Assembly (NCBI RefSeq): GCF_036322805.1
Contig: NZ_AP027272.1
Location: 186,001 to 250,000 of the forward strand
DNA: 64,000 bases
Direction: 5' to 3'
DNA from: Planctobacterium marinum
GTDB lineage: Bacteria; Pseudomonadota; Gammaproteobacteria; Enterobacterales; Alteromonadaceae
The notes under the pieces are model-generated. The model ran no database searches, was not told where the DNA came from, and saw only the letters and a program-made list of their open reading frames with translations. Numbering within the stretch: the first letter of the stretch is position 1; every line of letters begins with the position of its first letter. The position numbers and the translations under genes are program-made. Below are positions 1-9,430 of the stretch, piece after piece.

Positions 1-64
1 CTAAGAGAATAAATCCAAGTGGAATCAGATGGTTAATAGTGCCAGCTATTAGTGCCTTATTCAT
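1..64 (-). CDS. Partial N-terminus of a membrane protein, cut by the window edge
   Basis: Reading the minus strand from an ATG at 64, the frame stays open to base 1 and encodes about 21 residues that begin MNKALIAGTINHLIPLG and continue hydrophobically, as in a signal anchor or first membrane span. A purine-rich AGAGA lies about 7 bases before the ATG. The rest is outside the window, so no family can be named, and a chance ORF is possible. Confidence 0.35.
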   Translation of the reverse strand, partial: MNKALIAGTINHLIPLGFILL

Positions 65-404
65 TGTTTGTCTCTTATTGTTTTCAACAAAGTAACAATT
101 CCGTGCATTGCTTCGAACCTAACTGAATGTAATTTGCCATTTTTCAAACTTTGACTCTGAAGCGCTGACCCTGGTATTGCTTGGGAATCGGGAATTATCG
201 TCAGAGCTCAAAAAGCGAGTACAAAACTCATGTAAGTCCTTTTGTGGTTTGCATTTGATATTTTGTGAGCAATGCAGTCTATAGAAAAACACTAATCGGT
301 CAAATATATGCACCAATTGTGTGAAAACTGTACTTTTTACAGCTTGTTTCAGGCGTTAGCTCACTTACACTGGAGTATTGTTGTACCAGCAAAAGGAGTT
401 GCTT
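65..404. other. Intergenic region upstream of comM
   Basis: About 340 bases between the partial minus-strand gene and comM. A minus-strand frame at 119-316 is open for 65 codons, but it has no recognisable domain and no good ribosome site, so I do not call it. No terminator-like hairpin or repeat stands out. The promoters of both flanking genes should lie here. Confidence 0.4.
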
Positions 405-1916
405 GTGGCATTGGCAGTTGTAAAAACCCGCGCGGTGGTGGGCATTGAAGCCCCTTTGGTAACGGTCGAAGTGCATTTATCCAATGGTTTGCCGGGGTTT
501 AATATCGTTGGCTTACCCGAAGCTTCTGTGAGAGAAGCCAGAGACAGGGTGCGCAGTGCCTTAATCAACTCGCAATTTGAATTTCCCGCCAAAAAAATCA
601 CGGTTAATCTCGCGCCAGCGGATTTGCCTAAAGAGGGCGGCAGATTTGATCTAGCCATTGCCATTGGCATTGTTGCCGCTTCAGGATTACAGCCGGAAAT
701 TCACTGTGACGACTATGAGTTTGTAGGAGAACTGGCGTTATCCGGTGAATTGCGGCCGGTGAGTGGTATCTTGCCAGTGTCGGTGGCGGCTCGCGACGCT
801 CAGCGTAAGCTCATCATTCCGCAGGAAAATGGCAAAGAAGCCATGTTGGTTTCCGATGCACAGGTATTTTGTGGGCGTAATTTTTACGAAGTGTACCAGC
901 ATTTAAGTGGTCAGAGCCCGTTAGCGCAAGTTCAGGCTTGTGCAAAGCCGGAGTACACCGAAGCACCGCAGGATATGGCGGAGGTAATAGGTCAGGAGCA
1001 AGCTAAGCGAGCACTTACTATTGCTGCGGCAGGCCGGCATAATATTGTATTTTGCGGTCCACCAGGAACCGGGAAAACCATGCTGGCTTCCAGGTTGGCA
1101 GGTTTACTACCTGCAATGTCAGAAAAGGAATCGCTACAAACGGCCACAGTGAATTCCGTGGCCAACTTGCCGTTTAATCGGGAAACCTGGCGACAACGGC
1201 CTTTTCGGGCACCGCACCATACCTCTTCGGCGGTGTCTTTGGTGGGGGGAGGTAGTAAACCCATGCCTGGTGAGATCAGCCTGGCCCATAATGGCGTATT
1301 GTTTCTGGATGAGTTAACGGAATTTCCCCGGAAAGTACTGGATGTACTACGAGAACCTTTGGAAGCTGGTAAAATAACCATTTCCAGAGCGGCCCAAAAA
1401 GCGGTATTCCCGGCAAAATTTCAGCTGATTGCGGCGTTAAATCCAAGCCCGTCAGGAGATATTCATGATGGCAGGCACACTCCCGAGCAAATCATAAAAT
1501 ACCTTAACCGGGTATCGGGACCGTTTCTGGATCGCATTGATTTGCAGGTGGATGTGCCACGCATGTCCAGAGCTGAATTCAGTCAGGCAAGGATGCATCA
1601 AAGCCAAACAACGGCTCAGATAAAAGCTCAGGTAGAGCAGGCCAGAGCACGGCAACAACATCGGGCAGGCAAGTTAAACGCCGAGCTATCCACTACTGAA
1701 GTGAAACAAACCTGTGGATTAAAGGAGGCGGATCAACACTTTTTAGACATGGCCATAGAAAAGTTGCAGCTGTCCATCCGAACTTATCAACGTATTTTGA
1801 AAGTGGCGCGCACCATTGCTGACCTCTCAGAGTCTGAGCAAATACAACGACAACACTTGGCTGAGGCTTTGGGTTATCGTGCATTGGACCGCATTATCGC
1901 CAATTTATTGCGTTAG
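405..1916 (+). CDS. comM: YifB/ComM family Mg-chelatase-like AAA+ ATPase
   Basis: 503-residue homologue of ComM, a hexameric AAA+ helicase that promotes branch migration during natural transformation and recombination. The N-terminal ChlI-like domain carries the family block VEVHLSNGLPG. A Walker A motif GPPGTGKT lies near residue 218, the chelatase AAA+ core follows, and the C-terminal Mg_chelatase_C domain contains RTYQRILKVARTIADL. Length matches E. coli ComM (506 aa). I start at GTG 405 because AAGGAG sits 6 bases upstream and the protein then aligns from its first residues; a TTG at 378 would add nine residues. It converges on ilvY with only 9 bases between stops. Confidence 0.93.
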   Translation: MALAVVKTRAVVGIEAPLVTVEVHLSNGLPGFNIVGLPEASVREARDRVRSALINSQFEFPAKKITVNLAPADLPKEGGRFDLAIAIGIVAASGLQPEIHCDDYEFVGELALSGELRPVSGILPVSVAARDAQRKLIIPQENGKEAMLVSDAQVFCGRNFYEVYQHLSGQSPLAQVQACAKPEYTEAPQDMAEVIGQEQAKRALTIAAAGRHNIVFCGPPGTGKTMLASRLAGLLPAMSEKESLQTATVNSVANLPFNRETWRQRPFRAPHHTSSAVSLVGGGSKPMPGEISLAHNGVLFLDELTEFPRKVLDVLREPLEAGKITISRAAQKAVFPAKFQLIAALNPSPSGDIHDGRHTPEQIIKYLNRVSGPFLDRIDLQVDVPRMSRAEFSQARMHQSQTTAQIKAQVEQARARQQHRAGKLNAELSTTEVKQTCGLKEADQHFLDMAIEKLQLSIRTYQRILKVARTIADLSESEQIQRQHLAEALGYRALDRIIANLLR

Positions 1917-1925
1917 AAAGCAAGG

Positions 1926-2783
1926 CTAAATTTGCTCAAAAAACGCTTTAATAACTGGTTCTGAACGCCGCTTTTCCAAACAGCATAAACCCAGTCGATA
2001 AGACTCTATATTATTGATTTCAATCATGTTTACTCGGTCTGCAATAGCGGAATATTGCACCACGATTTCCGGCACTATGGCAATACCACAGCCCAGAGCC
2101 ACCATACTCAAGATCGCCTCGTTGCCACCAACACTGGCATAAACTCTGGGTCGAATACCTTGCTCGCTAAGCCAATGGTGCACTATGCGTTTTGAAGGAC
2201 CGGTATCCGGCAGAATCATCTGTTCTTCGCTCCAGACGATTTCGTTTATCTTGCGGGCCGAATGTTTTTTCGGCGTGATCATCACCAGCGATACCTGGTC
2301 GAGGTGTTGGAAATGCAAATCAACCGGGAAATTGGGGGTATGGATGGCGATGGCTAAATCGGAGGTTTGTTCCATCACCCGCTGCACGGATTCGCCGGGG
2401 TTACCCGTGGCCAGCTTGATTTCAACTCTAGGGTGGCTGGAGCGAAAGCCCTCCAGTAAAGGGGGCAAGTGACTAATACTGGCGGTTACCGTGCAAAACA
2501 AGCTCAATTCACCTTGCAAGGCTTGCATTTGTTCGTTGATATCGCCTTGGAAAGCTTGCCATTGCTGGCTGATTTCCTCTGCAAATTGCAAAAAACGTTG
2601 TCCCGCAGGCGTTAGTCGGGCGGTTCGATTATCGCGCACTAATAAATTTGAACCCACTTCGTCTTCTAGTCTCTGGATAGTTCTCGACAGGGTCGATGGG
2701 CTGATATACATGGCTTCAGCGGTTTTCCCGAAGTGTAAGGATTGTGCCAGATGCTTGAAAATTTGCAGAGAGCGAAGGTCCAT
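1926..2783 (-). CDS. ilvY: LysR-family activator of ilvC
   Basis: 285-residue LysR-type regulator with an N-terminal winged helix-turn-helix ([19 protein letters not shown], then [15 protein letters not shown]) and a C-terminal periplasmic-binding-like effector domain. It is divergent from ilvC, and the start strongly resembles E. coli IlvY, which activates ilvC in response to acetolactate and acetohydroxybutyrate. I use the ATG at 2783; an upstream in-frame ATG at 2837 would add 18 residues without homology and would run through the putative operator. Symbol assigned from sequence and context together. Confidence 0.92.
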   Translation of the reverse strand: MDLRSLQIFKHLAQSLHFGKTAEAMYISPSTLSRTIQRLEDEVGSNLLVRDNRTARLTPAGQRFLQFAEEISQQWQAFQGDINEQMQALQGELSLFCTVTASISHLPPLLEGFRSSHPRVEIKLATGNPGESVQRVMEQTSDLAIAIHTPNFPVDLHFQHLDQVSLVMITPKKHSARKINEIVWSEEQMILPDTGPSKRIVHHWLSEQGIRPRVYASVGGNEAILSMVALGCGIAIVPEIVVQYSAIADRVNMIEINNIESYRLGLCCLEKRRSEPVIKAFFEQI

Positions 2784-2790
2784 ATTGAGA

Positions 2791-2840
2791 ATGTTGCAAA
2801 AAATGAAATGTGATGTTGCGAATATATCATTTTTCACAAC
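2791..2840. promoter_or_regulatory. Candidate IlvY operator between ilvY and ilvC
   Basis: The 112-base divergent intergenic region holds an interrupted inverted repeat GTTGCGAA (2815-2822) / TTCACAAC (2833-2840), with one mismatch. A second ATGTTGC copy at 2791 lies 22 bases, two helical turns, upstream of the one at 2813. LysR operators are typically such dyads with a T-N11-A core, and E. coli IlvY binds TTGCAA-type elements here. Binding is inferred. Confidence 0.5.
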
Positions 2841-2895
2841 GTGTAAAAAGTCGTATTGTTGCTCTCGGATTAATCGTCACAGATTATTAAGAGTT

Positions 2896-4380
2896 ATGGG
2901 AAATTATTTTAATTCATTACCTTTGCGCAAACAGTTAGACCAGTTAGGTCGCTGTCGTTTCATGAGCCGTTCAGAGTTTGCTGACGGCTGCGAATATATG
3001 AAAGGTAAAAAAATCGTCATTGTAGGTTGTGGTGCTCAAGGTTTAAACCAAGGGCTAAACATGAGAGATTCTGGATTGGACGTGAGCTATGCGCTGCGCC
3101 AGTCCGCCATTGATGAAAAGCGTGCTTCGTTTGTACGCGCCTCTGAAAATGGTTTTACCGTTGGGACTTACCAAGACCTTATTCCGCAAGCGGATCTGGT
3201 TTATAACCTGACGCCAGATAAGCAACATGCCAGCGTGGTGGAAGCGGTAATGCCGCTGATGAAAGAAGGCGCTGCACTGGGTTATTCTCACGGTTTTAAC
3301 ATCGTGGAAGAAGGCCAACAGATTCGTCCCGATATCACGGTTGTGATGTGTGCACCAAAATGTCCGGGTACGGAAGTGCGCGAAGAATACAAGCGTGGCT
3401 TTGGTGTTCCCACACTGATAGCGGTTCACCCTGAAAACGATCCTAAAGGTGAAGGATGGGATATCGCTAAAGCGCTGGCTTCGGCTACCGGTGGTGACAG
3501 AGCGGGTGTGCTTGAGTCATCCTTCGTTGCGGAAGTGAAATCTGATCTGATGGGTGAGCAAACCATTCTTTGCGGTATGCAACAAGCCGCAGCGATTCTT
3601 GGTTATGACAAGATGGTGGCTGAGGGCATTGACCCGGCATACGCAGGTGCGTTGGTACAATATGGCCTGGAGGCCATTACCGAAGCGCTGAAGATTGGCG
3701 GTGTGACTAACATGCTGGATCGCCTGTCCAATGCCGACAAGTTAAAAGCGATGGCATTGTCTGATGAGCTTAACACATTGTTGCGTCCACTGTTTGAAAA
3801 GCACATGGACGACATCATGTGCGGCGAGTTTTCCAAAACTATGATGGAAGACTGGGCAAACGGCGATGCCAACTTGCTGAAGTGGCGTGAAGAAACCAAT
3901 TCAACCGGCTTTGAACAGGCGCCTGAGTATGATGGCACCATCAATGAGCAAGAGTTTTTTGACAATGGCATCTTTATGGTAGCCATGATCAAAACCGGCG
4001 TTGAATTAGCCTTCGATGTGATGGTTGAGGCGGGTATTTTACCTGAGTCTGCTTATTACGAGTCTCTGCATGAGACGCCATTGATTGCTAATACTATTGC
4101 CCGTAAACGTTTATACGAAATGAATGTGGTTATTTCGGATACTGCTGAGTATGGAAACTACCTGTTTGCGAATGTAGCTGTACCACTTCTAAGAGAGAAG
4201 TTAATGCCAGAGATTGGAACTGACCTGATAGGTAAAGGTTCTGGCGCATCCAACAGTGTTGATAACAAAGCGTTGGTTCAAGCTAACCACGCGTTGCGCA
4301 CTCACCCTGTGGAAACCATTGGTACAGACTTACGCGGTTACATGACTGACATGAAAACAATTGTGGCAGCCAGTAACTAA
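2896..4380 (+). CDS. ilvC: Ketol-acid reductoisomerase, class II
   Basis: 494-residue NADPH-dependent enzyme converting acetolactate or acetohydroxybutyrate to dihydroxy acids in valine, isoleucine and leucine synthesis. The N-terminal Rossmann domain shows [12 protein letters not shown] near residue 43, followed by the Mg-binding [11 protein letters not shown] block and a duplicated C-terminal knotted domain. The length is that of the long class II form (E. coli 491 aa), not the roughly 330-aa class I. The start at ATG 2896 gives [14 protein letters not shown], matching the family; the frame is open far upstream but that part overlaps ilvY and is not coding. Divergent from ilvY, which probably activates it. 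Confidence 0.97.
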   Translation: MGNYFNSLPLRKQLDQLGRCRFMSRSEFADGCEYMKGKKIVIVGCGAQGLNQGLNMRDSGLDVSYALRQSAIDEKRASFVRASENGFTVGTYQDLIPQADLVYNLTPDKQHASVVEAVMPLMKEGAALGYSHGFNIVEEGQQIRPDITVVMCAPKCPGTEVREEYKRGFGVPTLIAVHPENDPKGEGWDIAKALASATGGDRAGVLESSFVAEVKSDLMGEQTILCGMQQAAAILGYDKMVAEGIDPAYAGALVQYGLEAITEALKIGGVTNMLDRLSNADKLKAMALSDELNTLLRPLFEKHMDDIMCGEFSKTMMEDWANGDANLLKWREETNSTGFEQAPEYDGTINEQEFFDNGIFMVAMIKTGVELAFDVMVEAGILPESAYYESLHETPLIANTIARKRLYEMNVVISDTAEYGNYLFANVAVPLLREKLMPEIGTDLIGKGSGASNSVDNKALVQANHALRTHPVETIGTDLRGYMTDMKTIVAASN

Positions 4381-4447
4381 GTTCCCAAACAGATTTGTCT
4401 CCCACGTTGACAATTTCTGTCGTTAGGTGCTTATTAAAAGCCCTCTT

Positions 4448-4477
4448 AGCCCGGTGATTTTCGCCGGGCTTTTTTTA
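4448..4477 (+). terminator. Rho-independent terminator of ilvC
   Basis: AGCCCGG (4448-4454) pairs with CCGGGCT (4464-4470), extended inward by G-T and G-C pairs, and is followed by seven T. It ends ilvC transcription before the next gene. Confidence 0.88.
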
Positions 4478-4515
4478 TTGTAGGCTATGCTCACGTTCCA
4501 CCAATGTGATTTAAC

Positions 4516-4827
4516 ATGTTAGCCAACACGCCACCGCCTCCTTATTACGCCGTTATTTTTTCCAATATAAAAAGCCCTGATACCGAAGGTTATTCCGAGA
4601 TGGCCGACCGCATGGTTGAACTGGCCGCTGAGCAGCCGGGATTTCTTGGTATTGAATCGGCATCATCTGATATTGCCATTACCGTCTCTTACTGGGAAAG
4701 TGAGCAAGCAATTGCTAACTGGAAACGCAACGCTGAACATCAGGTTGCACAGAAGTTAGGAAAAGATAAGTGGTATGCGGCTTTTCAATTGAGAGTTGCC
4801 AAAGTGGAACGGGCTTACTCGTATTAG
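4516..4827 (+). CDS. Antibiotic biosynthesis monooxygenase (ABM) domain protein
   Basis: 103-residue single-domain ABM-fold (dimeric alpha-beta barrel) protein. The block FLGIESASSDIAITVSYW, followed by WKRNAEH and a C-terminal WYAAFQLRVAKVERAY, is characteristic of the YqjZ-like branch. These proteins are often annotated as monooxygenases or heme-degrading-like enzymes, but most are uncharacterised. It stands alone between the ilvC terminator and a secreted-protein gene. The reaction and substrate cannot be read from the sequence. Confidence 0.75.
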   Translation: MLANTPPPPYYAVIFSNIKSPDTEGYSEMADRMVELAAEQPGFLGIESASSDIAITVSYWESEQAIANWKRNAEHQVAQKLGKDKWYAAFQLRVAKVERAYSY

Positions 4828-4906
4828 CCGACTGACATTTAATGGCGGCGATCTCTTACAAAACCTGTCCGCCTCTGGAGTTTGCTCAACAGTTTTTTAA
4901 TCGTAA

Positions 4907-4949
4907 CCTTGATGCCCAATATATTTTGCCCATTGGCACGGCATCAAGG
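4907..4949 (+). promoter_or_regulatory. Inverted repeat overlapping the ribosome binding site of the next gene
   Basis: CCTTGATGCC (4907-4916) is perfectly complementary to GGCATCAAGG (4940-4949), and an inner CAAT/ATTG pairing could extend the stem. The 3' arm contains AAGG of the AAGGA ribosome site (4946-4950), 7 bases before ATG 4958. If transcribed, the hairpin would hide the ribosome site, suggesting translational control. The sequence is observed; the function is inferred. Confidence 0.45.
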
Positions 4950-4957
4950 ACGCGATT

Positions 4958-5815
4958 ATGCATATAGCAAAGTTAACTTTATCTCTGTTGTTGTTATTTA
5001 CCTGTTTGGCAAAAGCGCAAGGCGAGAAGTCAGATTTGGTGGATGCCGTATTACACCAATCCAGTATTGAAATTTCTATCCTGAGCATGCCATCTCAACT
5101 GGCTCAGTTGCCCGCTCTGATGCCCCTCAAAGGACAACATCAACAGCAGCTAATGGAAGACCTGGTGGATGCCATAATGACAGATTTTAATGAAGTCGAG
5201 GTATTGTCTTCCATAAAAGCACATTTTATGGTGAAGGGAGATAGTCAGAAATTGCGACAAACACTGCTGTGGCTGCAAAGTGGTTACGGCAAAGAGATAA
5301 CCCAAATCGAAATCCTGGCGCAACAGCAAGATCCTGTTTTATTGCAGCAGTACGTGATGAACTTTTCTGAACAGCAGATAAGTGCAGAGAATCTGGCCAT
5401 TTTCAAAAAAATGGTGCGTGTCTCGCAGCTCAACGAAACCATGTTCAAAATGATGGAGTCATTTTTACCTGCCATGATGAAAGGCATGGCAGATATTGCC
5501 GAAGTATCCGGGCATGCGCTGCCCAAGAACTCAGGGGATTTTGAGCAGCAAATTGCCAATCAGGTAAACATGATGCGCAATCAATTTGGTCCTATGCTGG
5601 AAATGCAGATGGTTGCTACATTGAGTTATCTGTTTCGCGATGCATCAGCACCGACATTATTGGCTTACAATGACTTTTTAAGCTCCGCGGCAGGCCAACA
5701 TTATCTGCAGCTGAGCATGGAGTCGATGTTGCAATTCGGCCTGGATTGGGTGGAGAGTATCATGGCCAACCTGGCGCAGGTAATGGATTCACAAGCTTTG
5801 GTGGTGCGCCATTAA
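4958..5815 (+). CDS. Secreted alpha-helical protein of unknown function
   Basis: 285 residues starting with a typical Sec signal peptide (MHIAKLTLSLLLLFTCLAKAQ, cleavage likely after AKA or KAQ). The mature part is helical, rich in Q, M and L, with repeated amphipathic stretches and no cysteine or obvious catalytic motif. The layout loosely recalls DUF2059-type periplasmic proteins, but I cannot claim membership. Probably periplasmic. The ATG at 4958 has AAGGA 7 bases upstream, inside a perfect inverted repeat (see 4907-4949). A frame at 4882-5070 overlaps it but is not coding. Confidence 0.7.
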   Translation: MHIAKLTLSLLLLFTCLAKAQGEKSDLVDAVLHQSSIEISILSMPSQLAQLPALMPLKGQHQQQLMEDLVDAIMTDFNEVEVLSSIKAHFMVKGDSQKLRQTLLWLQSGYGKEITQIEILAQQQDPVLLQQYVMNFSEQQISAENLAIFKKMVRVSQLNETMFKMMESFLPAMMKGMADIAEVSGHALPKNSGDFEQQIANQVNMMRNQFGPMLEMQMVATLSYLFRDASAPTLLAYNDFLSSAAGQHYLQLSMESMLQFGLDWVESIMANLAQVMDSQALVVRH

Positions 5816-5864
5816 GTGCTTTAGATTCGCTGGCCAGAGAAATGTATTTTTACTATTCGCACCC

Positions 5865-6359
5865 TTACAGTTTTAGTTCCATAAATTCTGCTGTGCCTGC
5901 CGCTTCGTCAAGTTGATAAAGTTTGAATCCAAACTTCTCGTAAGCAGCGATTGCCGTATTATTATTGGACAGCACTTCCAATGTTACTTTACAGCAACCC
6001 AGCTGCTCGGCTTTTTGTTTCGCTGCCTGCAGTAATGCTTTGCCAAATCCCATGCCGCGATATTCAGGTAACACTGCTAAGTCATGAATATTCAACAGGG
6101 GTTTGCAGGCAAAGGTAGAAAAGCCCGTAAAACAGTTGCACAAGCCGGCAGGCTTATTGTCCCAATAGAGAATGAAAGAATATGCGCCTGCGGTTTTTGC
6201 CAGGGTGTCAGCCAGATTTTGTTGTACATGGTCTGATAAGGGTTCGCCACCACCCATGGGATCTTGGGCGTAACTGTTTAACAAGAATAGAAGGTCTTTA
6301 CCTTGCTCTGGATCGTTGAAATCTACAGTGATTATTTTTTTGCTCATAGTAATTCGCAT
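5865..6359 (-). CDS. GNAT family N-acetyltransferase
   Basis: 164-residue single-domain acetyltransferase. The acetyl-CoA-binding segment LAVLPEYRGMGFGKALLQAA (R/Q-x-x-G-x-G/A) is followed by LEVLSNNNTAIAAYEKFGFK, the usual GNAT beta5-alpha4 end. The acceptor substrate is unknown. The start may be ATG 6359 or the in-frame ATG 6347; neither has a strong ribosome site. It lies alone, divergent from rho. Confidence 0.85.
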   Translation of the reverse strand: MRITMSKKIITVDFNDPEQGKDLLFLLNSYAQDPMGGGEPLSDHVQQNLADTLAKTAGAYSFILYWDNKPAGLCNCFTGFSTFACKPLLNIHDLAVLPEYRGMGFGKALLQAAKQKAEQLGCCKVTLEVLSNNNTAIAAYEKFGFKLYQLDEAAGTAEFMELKL

Positions 6360-6530
6360 TAATCGTTATTTTTTACTTGTTCAATTAAATGTTTGGTGCT
6401 AGTTTTATTCGTGTTCACACCTGAACATCCTTGTTACTCACGATATCTATCCGAGAATAAACATAATAATTGACCCTTACAACAGCAACACGCCAGAGGC
6501 GTACTACATCAATTATAAAGATCCTTCCTT

Positions 6531-7796
6531 ATGAACCTGACTGAACTTAAAAAGAAACCCATTAGCGAGCTAGTCTCTTTAGCCGAAGAGATGGGCATTG
6601 AGAATATGGCCCGCGCCCGCAAACAAGACATCATCTTTGCGATCCTTAAAACCCATGCAAAAAGTGGCGAGGATATCTTTGGCGATGGTGTTCTGGAAAT
6701 TTTACAAGACGGTTTTGGCTTTCTTCGCTCTGCCGATTCTTCTTACCTTGCAGGGCCCGACGACATCTATGTATCCCCTAGCCAGATCCGTCGTTTTAAC
6801 CTGCGCACAGGTGACACCATTTCAGGCAAAATCAGGCCTCCAAAAGACAGCGAGCGTTATTTTGCCCTGTTGAAGATTAATCAGGTTAATTTTGATAAGC
6901 CAGAGAACTCTCGCAACAAGATTTTGTTTGAGAACCTGACACCATTGCACGCAGCACAGCGTCTGCGTATGGAGCGCGGCAACGGCAGTACTGAAGATAT
7001 TACAGCGCGAGTGTTGGACCTGGCTTCACCTATCGGTAATGGCCAACGTGGCTTGATTGTAGCACCGCCCAAAGCCGGTAAAACCTTATTGCTGCAAAAT
7101 ATCGCACAATCTATTGCCGCTAATCACCCGGATTGCCAGTTAATGGTATTGCTGATTGACGAGCGTCCGGAAGAAGTAACGGAAATGCAGCGTTTGGTGC
7201 AAGGTGAAGTGGTTGCTTCTACTTTTGATGAGCCAGCCAGTCGCCACGTTCAGGTAGCTGAAATGGTTATCGAGAAAGCTAAGCGTTTGGTTGAGCATAA
7301 AAAAGATGTAGTGATCTTGTTAGACTCCATTACGCGATTAGCACGTGCCTATAACACCGTGATCCCCAGCTCAGGTAAAGTGCTTACCGGTGGTGTTGAC
7401 GCCAATGCATTGCACAAGCCCAAGCGCTTCTTTGGCGCTGCGCGTAACGTTGAAGAAGGTGGCAGTTTGACTATCATCGCTACGGCACTGATTGATACTG
7501 GCTCTAAAATGGACGAGGTTATCTACGAAGAGTTTAAAGGTACCGGTAATATGGAATTACACCTCAACCGTAAGATTGCGGAAAAACGTGTATTCCCGGC
7601 TATCGACTTTAATCGCTCAGGTACACGTCGTGAGGAATTACTTACTTCTCAAGACGAACTACAGAAAATGTGGATCCTGAGAAAGATCGTTCACGAAATG
7701 TCAGAGATCGATGCCATGGAATTCCTGATTGGCAAGCTAGCCATGACGAAAACCAATGATGAGTTTTTTGATGCCATGAAGCGTCAGAAAAGCTAA
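6531..7796 (+). CDS. rho: Transcription termination factor Rho
   Basis: 421-residue hexameric RNA helicase that terminates transcription of untranslated RNA. The N-terminal helical domain ([20 protein letters not shown]) is followed by the cold-shock-like RNA-binding domain (DGFGFLRS). The RecA-like ATPase has its P-loop APPKAGKT near residue 178, [13 protein letters not shown], and the Q-loop/R-loop region [21 protein letters not shown]. Length equals E. coli Rho (419 aa). The roughly 170-base leader upstream could allow the autoregulation known for rho, but no leader peptide is evident. Confidence 0.98.
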   Translation: MNLTELKKKPISELVSLAEEMGIENMARARKQDIIFAILKTHAKSGEDIFGDGVLEILQDGFGFLRSADSSYLAGPDDIYVSPSQIRRFNLRTGDTISGKIRPPKDSERYFALLKINQVNFDKPENSRNKILFENLTPLHAAQRLRMERGNGSTEDITARVLDLASPIGNGQRGLIVAPPKAGKTLLLQNIAQSIAANHPDCQLMVLLIDERPEEVTEMQRLVQGEVVASTFDEPASRHVQVAEMVIEKAKRLVEHKKDVVILLDSITRLARAYNTVIPSSGKVLTGGVDANALHKPKRFFGAARNVEEGGSLTIIATALIDTGSKMDEVIYEEFKGTGNMELHLNRKIAEKRVFPAIDFNRSGTRREELLTSQDELQKMWILRKIVHEMSEIDAMEFLIGKLAMTKTNDEFFDAMKRQKS

Positions 7797-7810
7797 ATAA
7801 ATCTGATATT

Positions 7811-7839
7811 AAAAAAGGCGCCAGATAAGCGCCTTTTTT
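7811..7839. terminator. Bidirectional terminator between rho and rsd
   Basis: A run of A, then GGCGC (7817-7821), a 7-base loop, GCGCC (7829-7833) and six T. The A-tract on one side and T-tract on the other let it serve both convergent genes. Confidence 0.85.
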
Positions 7840-7858
7840 GTCGGTATTCGATTTTTGC

Positions 7859-8323
7859 TTAACTCGCGGGTTGCTGAATGGATTCCAGCAACTTGTCTTC
7901 CAGTTCAAAGCGCAACTCCAGGGTCTCTCCCAATTGCGTCAGGTTTTTCATAAAGCCAGACATATCCTGCTCTTCATCCGGTTCAGCGTAGTTGTCATTG
8001 AAAGACAGTGCCGTGTCGGTTGTCGCTTTGATTTTTTCCGCGATTTCTTCAATCTGATTTTGGTCTTTACCATTTTGGCTGCACTCATCCAGAATTTTAT
8101 CGTACAACTCAAAGTGCCCGGTTGACGCGTAATCCATCAGGGTTTCACAGAATTGCTCAATTTCCTGATTGCCAGGTAACGCGTTATTATTATTTTCGAA
8201 AGGGGGTAAACCCGCCAATTGGCAATATTGCACCAATAGTGTTTTGCGCTCTTCTAACCAAGTATCGATTAACTTGTGAATGCCGCCCCATCTTTGTTCT
8301 GCTTGTTCAATTCGGGTTAACAT
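7859..8323 (-). CDS. rsd: Regulator of sigma D (anti-sigma 70)
   Basis: 154-residue helical protein matching Rsd, which binds the housekeeping sigma factor in stationary phase and favours alternative sigma use. Recognisable blocks are KLIDTWLEERKTLLVQYCQL near the N-terminus, FCETLMDYASTGHFELYDKI in the middle, and LGETLELRFELEDKLLESI at the end, as in E. coli Rsd (158 aa). ATG 8323 is chosen because AGAAGG precedes it; the frame continues upstream to 8518 but that part overlaps the nudC promoter region. The position next to nudC and hemE reproduces the E. coli order. Confidence 0.92.
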   Translation of the reverse strand: MLTRIEQAEQRWGGIHKLIDTWLEERKTLLVQYCQLAGLPPFENNNNALPGNQEIEQFCETLMDYASTGHFELYDKILDECSQNGKDQNQIEEIAEKIKATTDTALSFNDNYAEPDEEQDMSGFMKNLTQLGETLELRFELEDKLLESIQQPAS

Positions 8324-8506
8324 GATTATTGCCTTCTGCGTTATGATAAATGCAGCAAATCGCGCCAACAGGTTGTCGCTTGCTATGCACCCACCAGGGT
8401 TGTCAGTTAAGTATAACAAAATCTTCTGTGTCCAAAAGGTTTGATTATTACCGAAATCGTCATCTGCATATTTTACACGATGATGTAAAGCAATAAGGAG
8501 TGAGAT

Positions 8507-9319
8507 TTGATCCAGCAAAACCCCGAGTTTGAACGTGTAAATGATGCATGGTGGATAGTGGTGAGTGGCGACAAGATACTACAGCATCGCGATTCACCCG
8601 GCTTATTCCGCGGCGACTGGCAACAGATGACAGACTTTCATGCCTGGCGAGAAGACATTATTCAGGTGGGTGAAGTGGACTCTCGACCTTGTTATGTTTT
8701 AGATATGGATGCACAGCATGTTACCCAAGAAGTTTATGAAGGCATTAGCTTGCGCGCCATGCTCATGCAGCTGCAGGCCGAGCTGTTTTACGTGGTATCT
8801 CGGGCCTGGCAGGTGGCATTATTTCTGCGCACGCACCGCTTTTGTGGCCGCTGTGGCGACCGCATGGCGCGTGTGGAGTGGGAGTTGGCCACTCAATGTC
8901 ACACCTGTAAACATCGCTGTTATCCGCGCATTTCACCTTGCATCATAGTTGCCATTCGCAAAGGTTCGCAGATATTACTGGCGCAAGGCAGACATCATAA
9001 AAATAATATGTTCTCAACTCTAGCCGGGTTTGTGGAAAGCGGCGAAACCTTAGAACAAGCTGTGCATCGTGAAGTATTCGAAGAGGTCGGGGTGAAGGTC
9101 AAAAACCTGAGTTATTTCGCCAGCCAGCCATGGCCTTTTCCTCATTCATTGATGTGTGGTTTTCTTGCTGAATACGACAGTGGCGAGATAAGTGTCGATG
9201 ATGACGAAATAATAGAAGCGCAATTCTTTAATTTTGATGCCTTGCCCAACATCCCCCCCACGTTTTCTATTGCGGGTCAATTGATTGAAGCAACTCGAGA
9301 GCTGGTAAGCGACAGATAA
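8507..9319 (+). CDS. nudC: NADH pyrophosphatase / NAD-RNA decapping hydrolase
   Basis: 270-residue Nudix hydrolase that cleaves NADH to NMNH and AMP and removes NAD caps from RNA. The zinc ribbon CGRCGDRM / CHTCKHRCYPRI lies near residues 113-140. The Nudix box begins GFVESGETLEQAVHRE near residue 174 and ends FEEVGV, followed by the NudC-specific SQPWPFPHSLM motif. The start is TTG 8507 with AAGGAG six bases upstream. Divergent from rsd. Confidence 0.95.
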   Translation: MIQQNPEFERVNDAWWIVVSGDKILQHRDSPGLFRGDWQQMTDFHAWREDIIQVGEVDSRPCYVLDMDAQHVTQEVYEGISLRAMLMQLQAELFYVVSRAWQVALFLRTHRFCGRCGDRMARVEWELATQCHTCKHRCYPRISPCIIVAIRKGSQILLAQGRHHKNNMFSTLAGFVESGETLEQAVHREVFEEVGVKVKNLSYFASQPWPFPHSLMCGFLAEYDSGEISVDDDEIIEAQFFNFDALPNIPPTFSIAGQLIEATRELVSDR

Positions 9320-9334
9320 TAGCGGGTTTCGGAA

Positions 9335-9430
9335 ATAAAAAAGCCCTTTCTTACGAAAGGGCTCTAATTTCTGTTAGCGTCTTGGTCCTGTTTATCAGGC
9401 TTCTTAATTGTTTGGAAGTCGTTAACTGGT
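9335..9430 (-). ncRNA. Predicted small RNA upstream of hemE, minus strand
   Basis: On the minus strand, a near-consensus sigma70 promoter (TTGTCA at 9464-9459, an 18-base gap, TATAAC at 9440-9435) predicts a start near 9428. About 90 bases later comes a strong intrinsic terminator: GCCCTTTC / GAAAGGGC (9355-9362 with 9343-9350) followed by TTTTTT (9342-9337). A small CCTG-ATAAA-CAGG hairpin lies between. There is no convincing ORF (the best is 27 codons from a TTG). On the plus strand the same hairpin is followed by CTAATTT, a poor T-tract, so it looks designed for minus-strand transcription. No known RNA family was recognised. Confidence 0.5.

Noticed and set aside
119-316. 65-codon minus-strand frame upstream of comM
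   Set aside because: No recognisable domain, no ribosome site and mixed composition; likely a chance frame.
992-1381. 129-codon antisense frame inside comM
   Set aside because: Shadow of a well-supported gene; composition follows the opposite strand.
2491-2895. N-terminal extension of the ilvC frame
   Set aside because: It runs through ilvY and the operator on the other strand; IlvC homology begins at ATG 2896.
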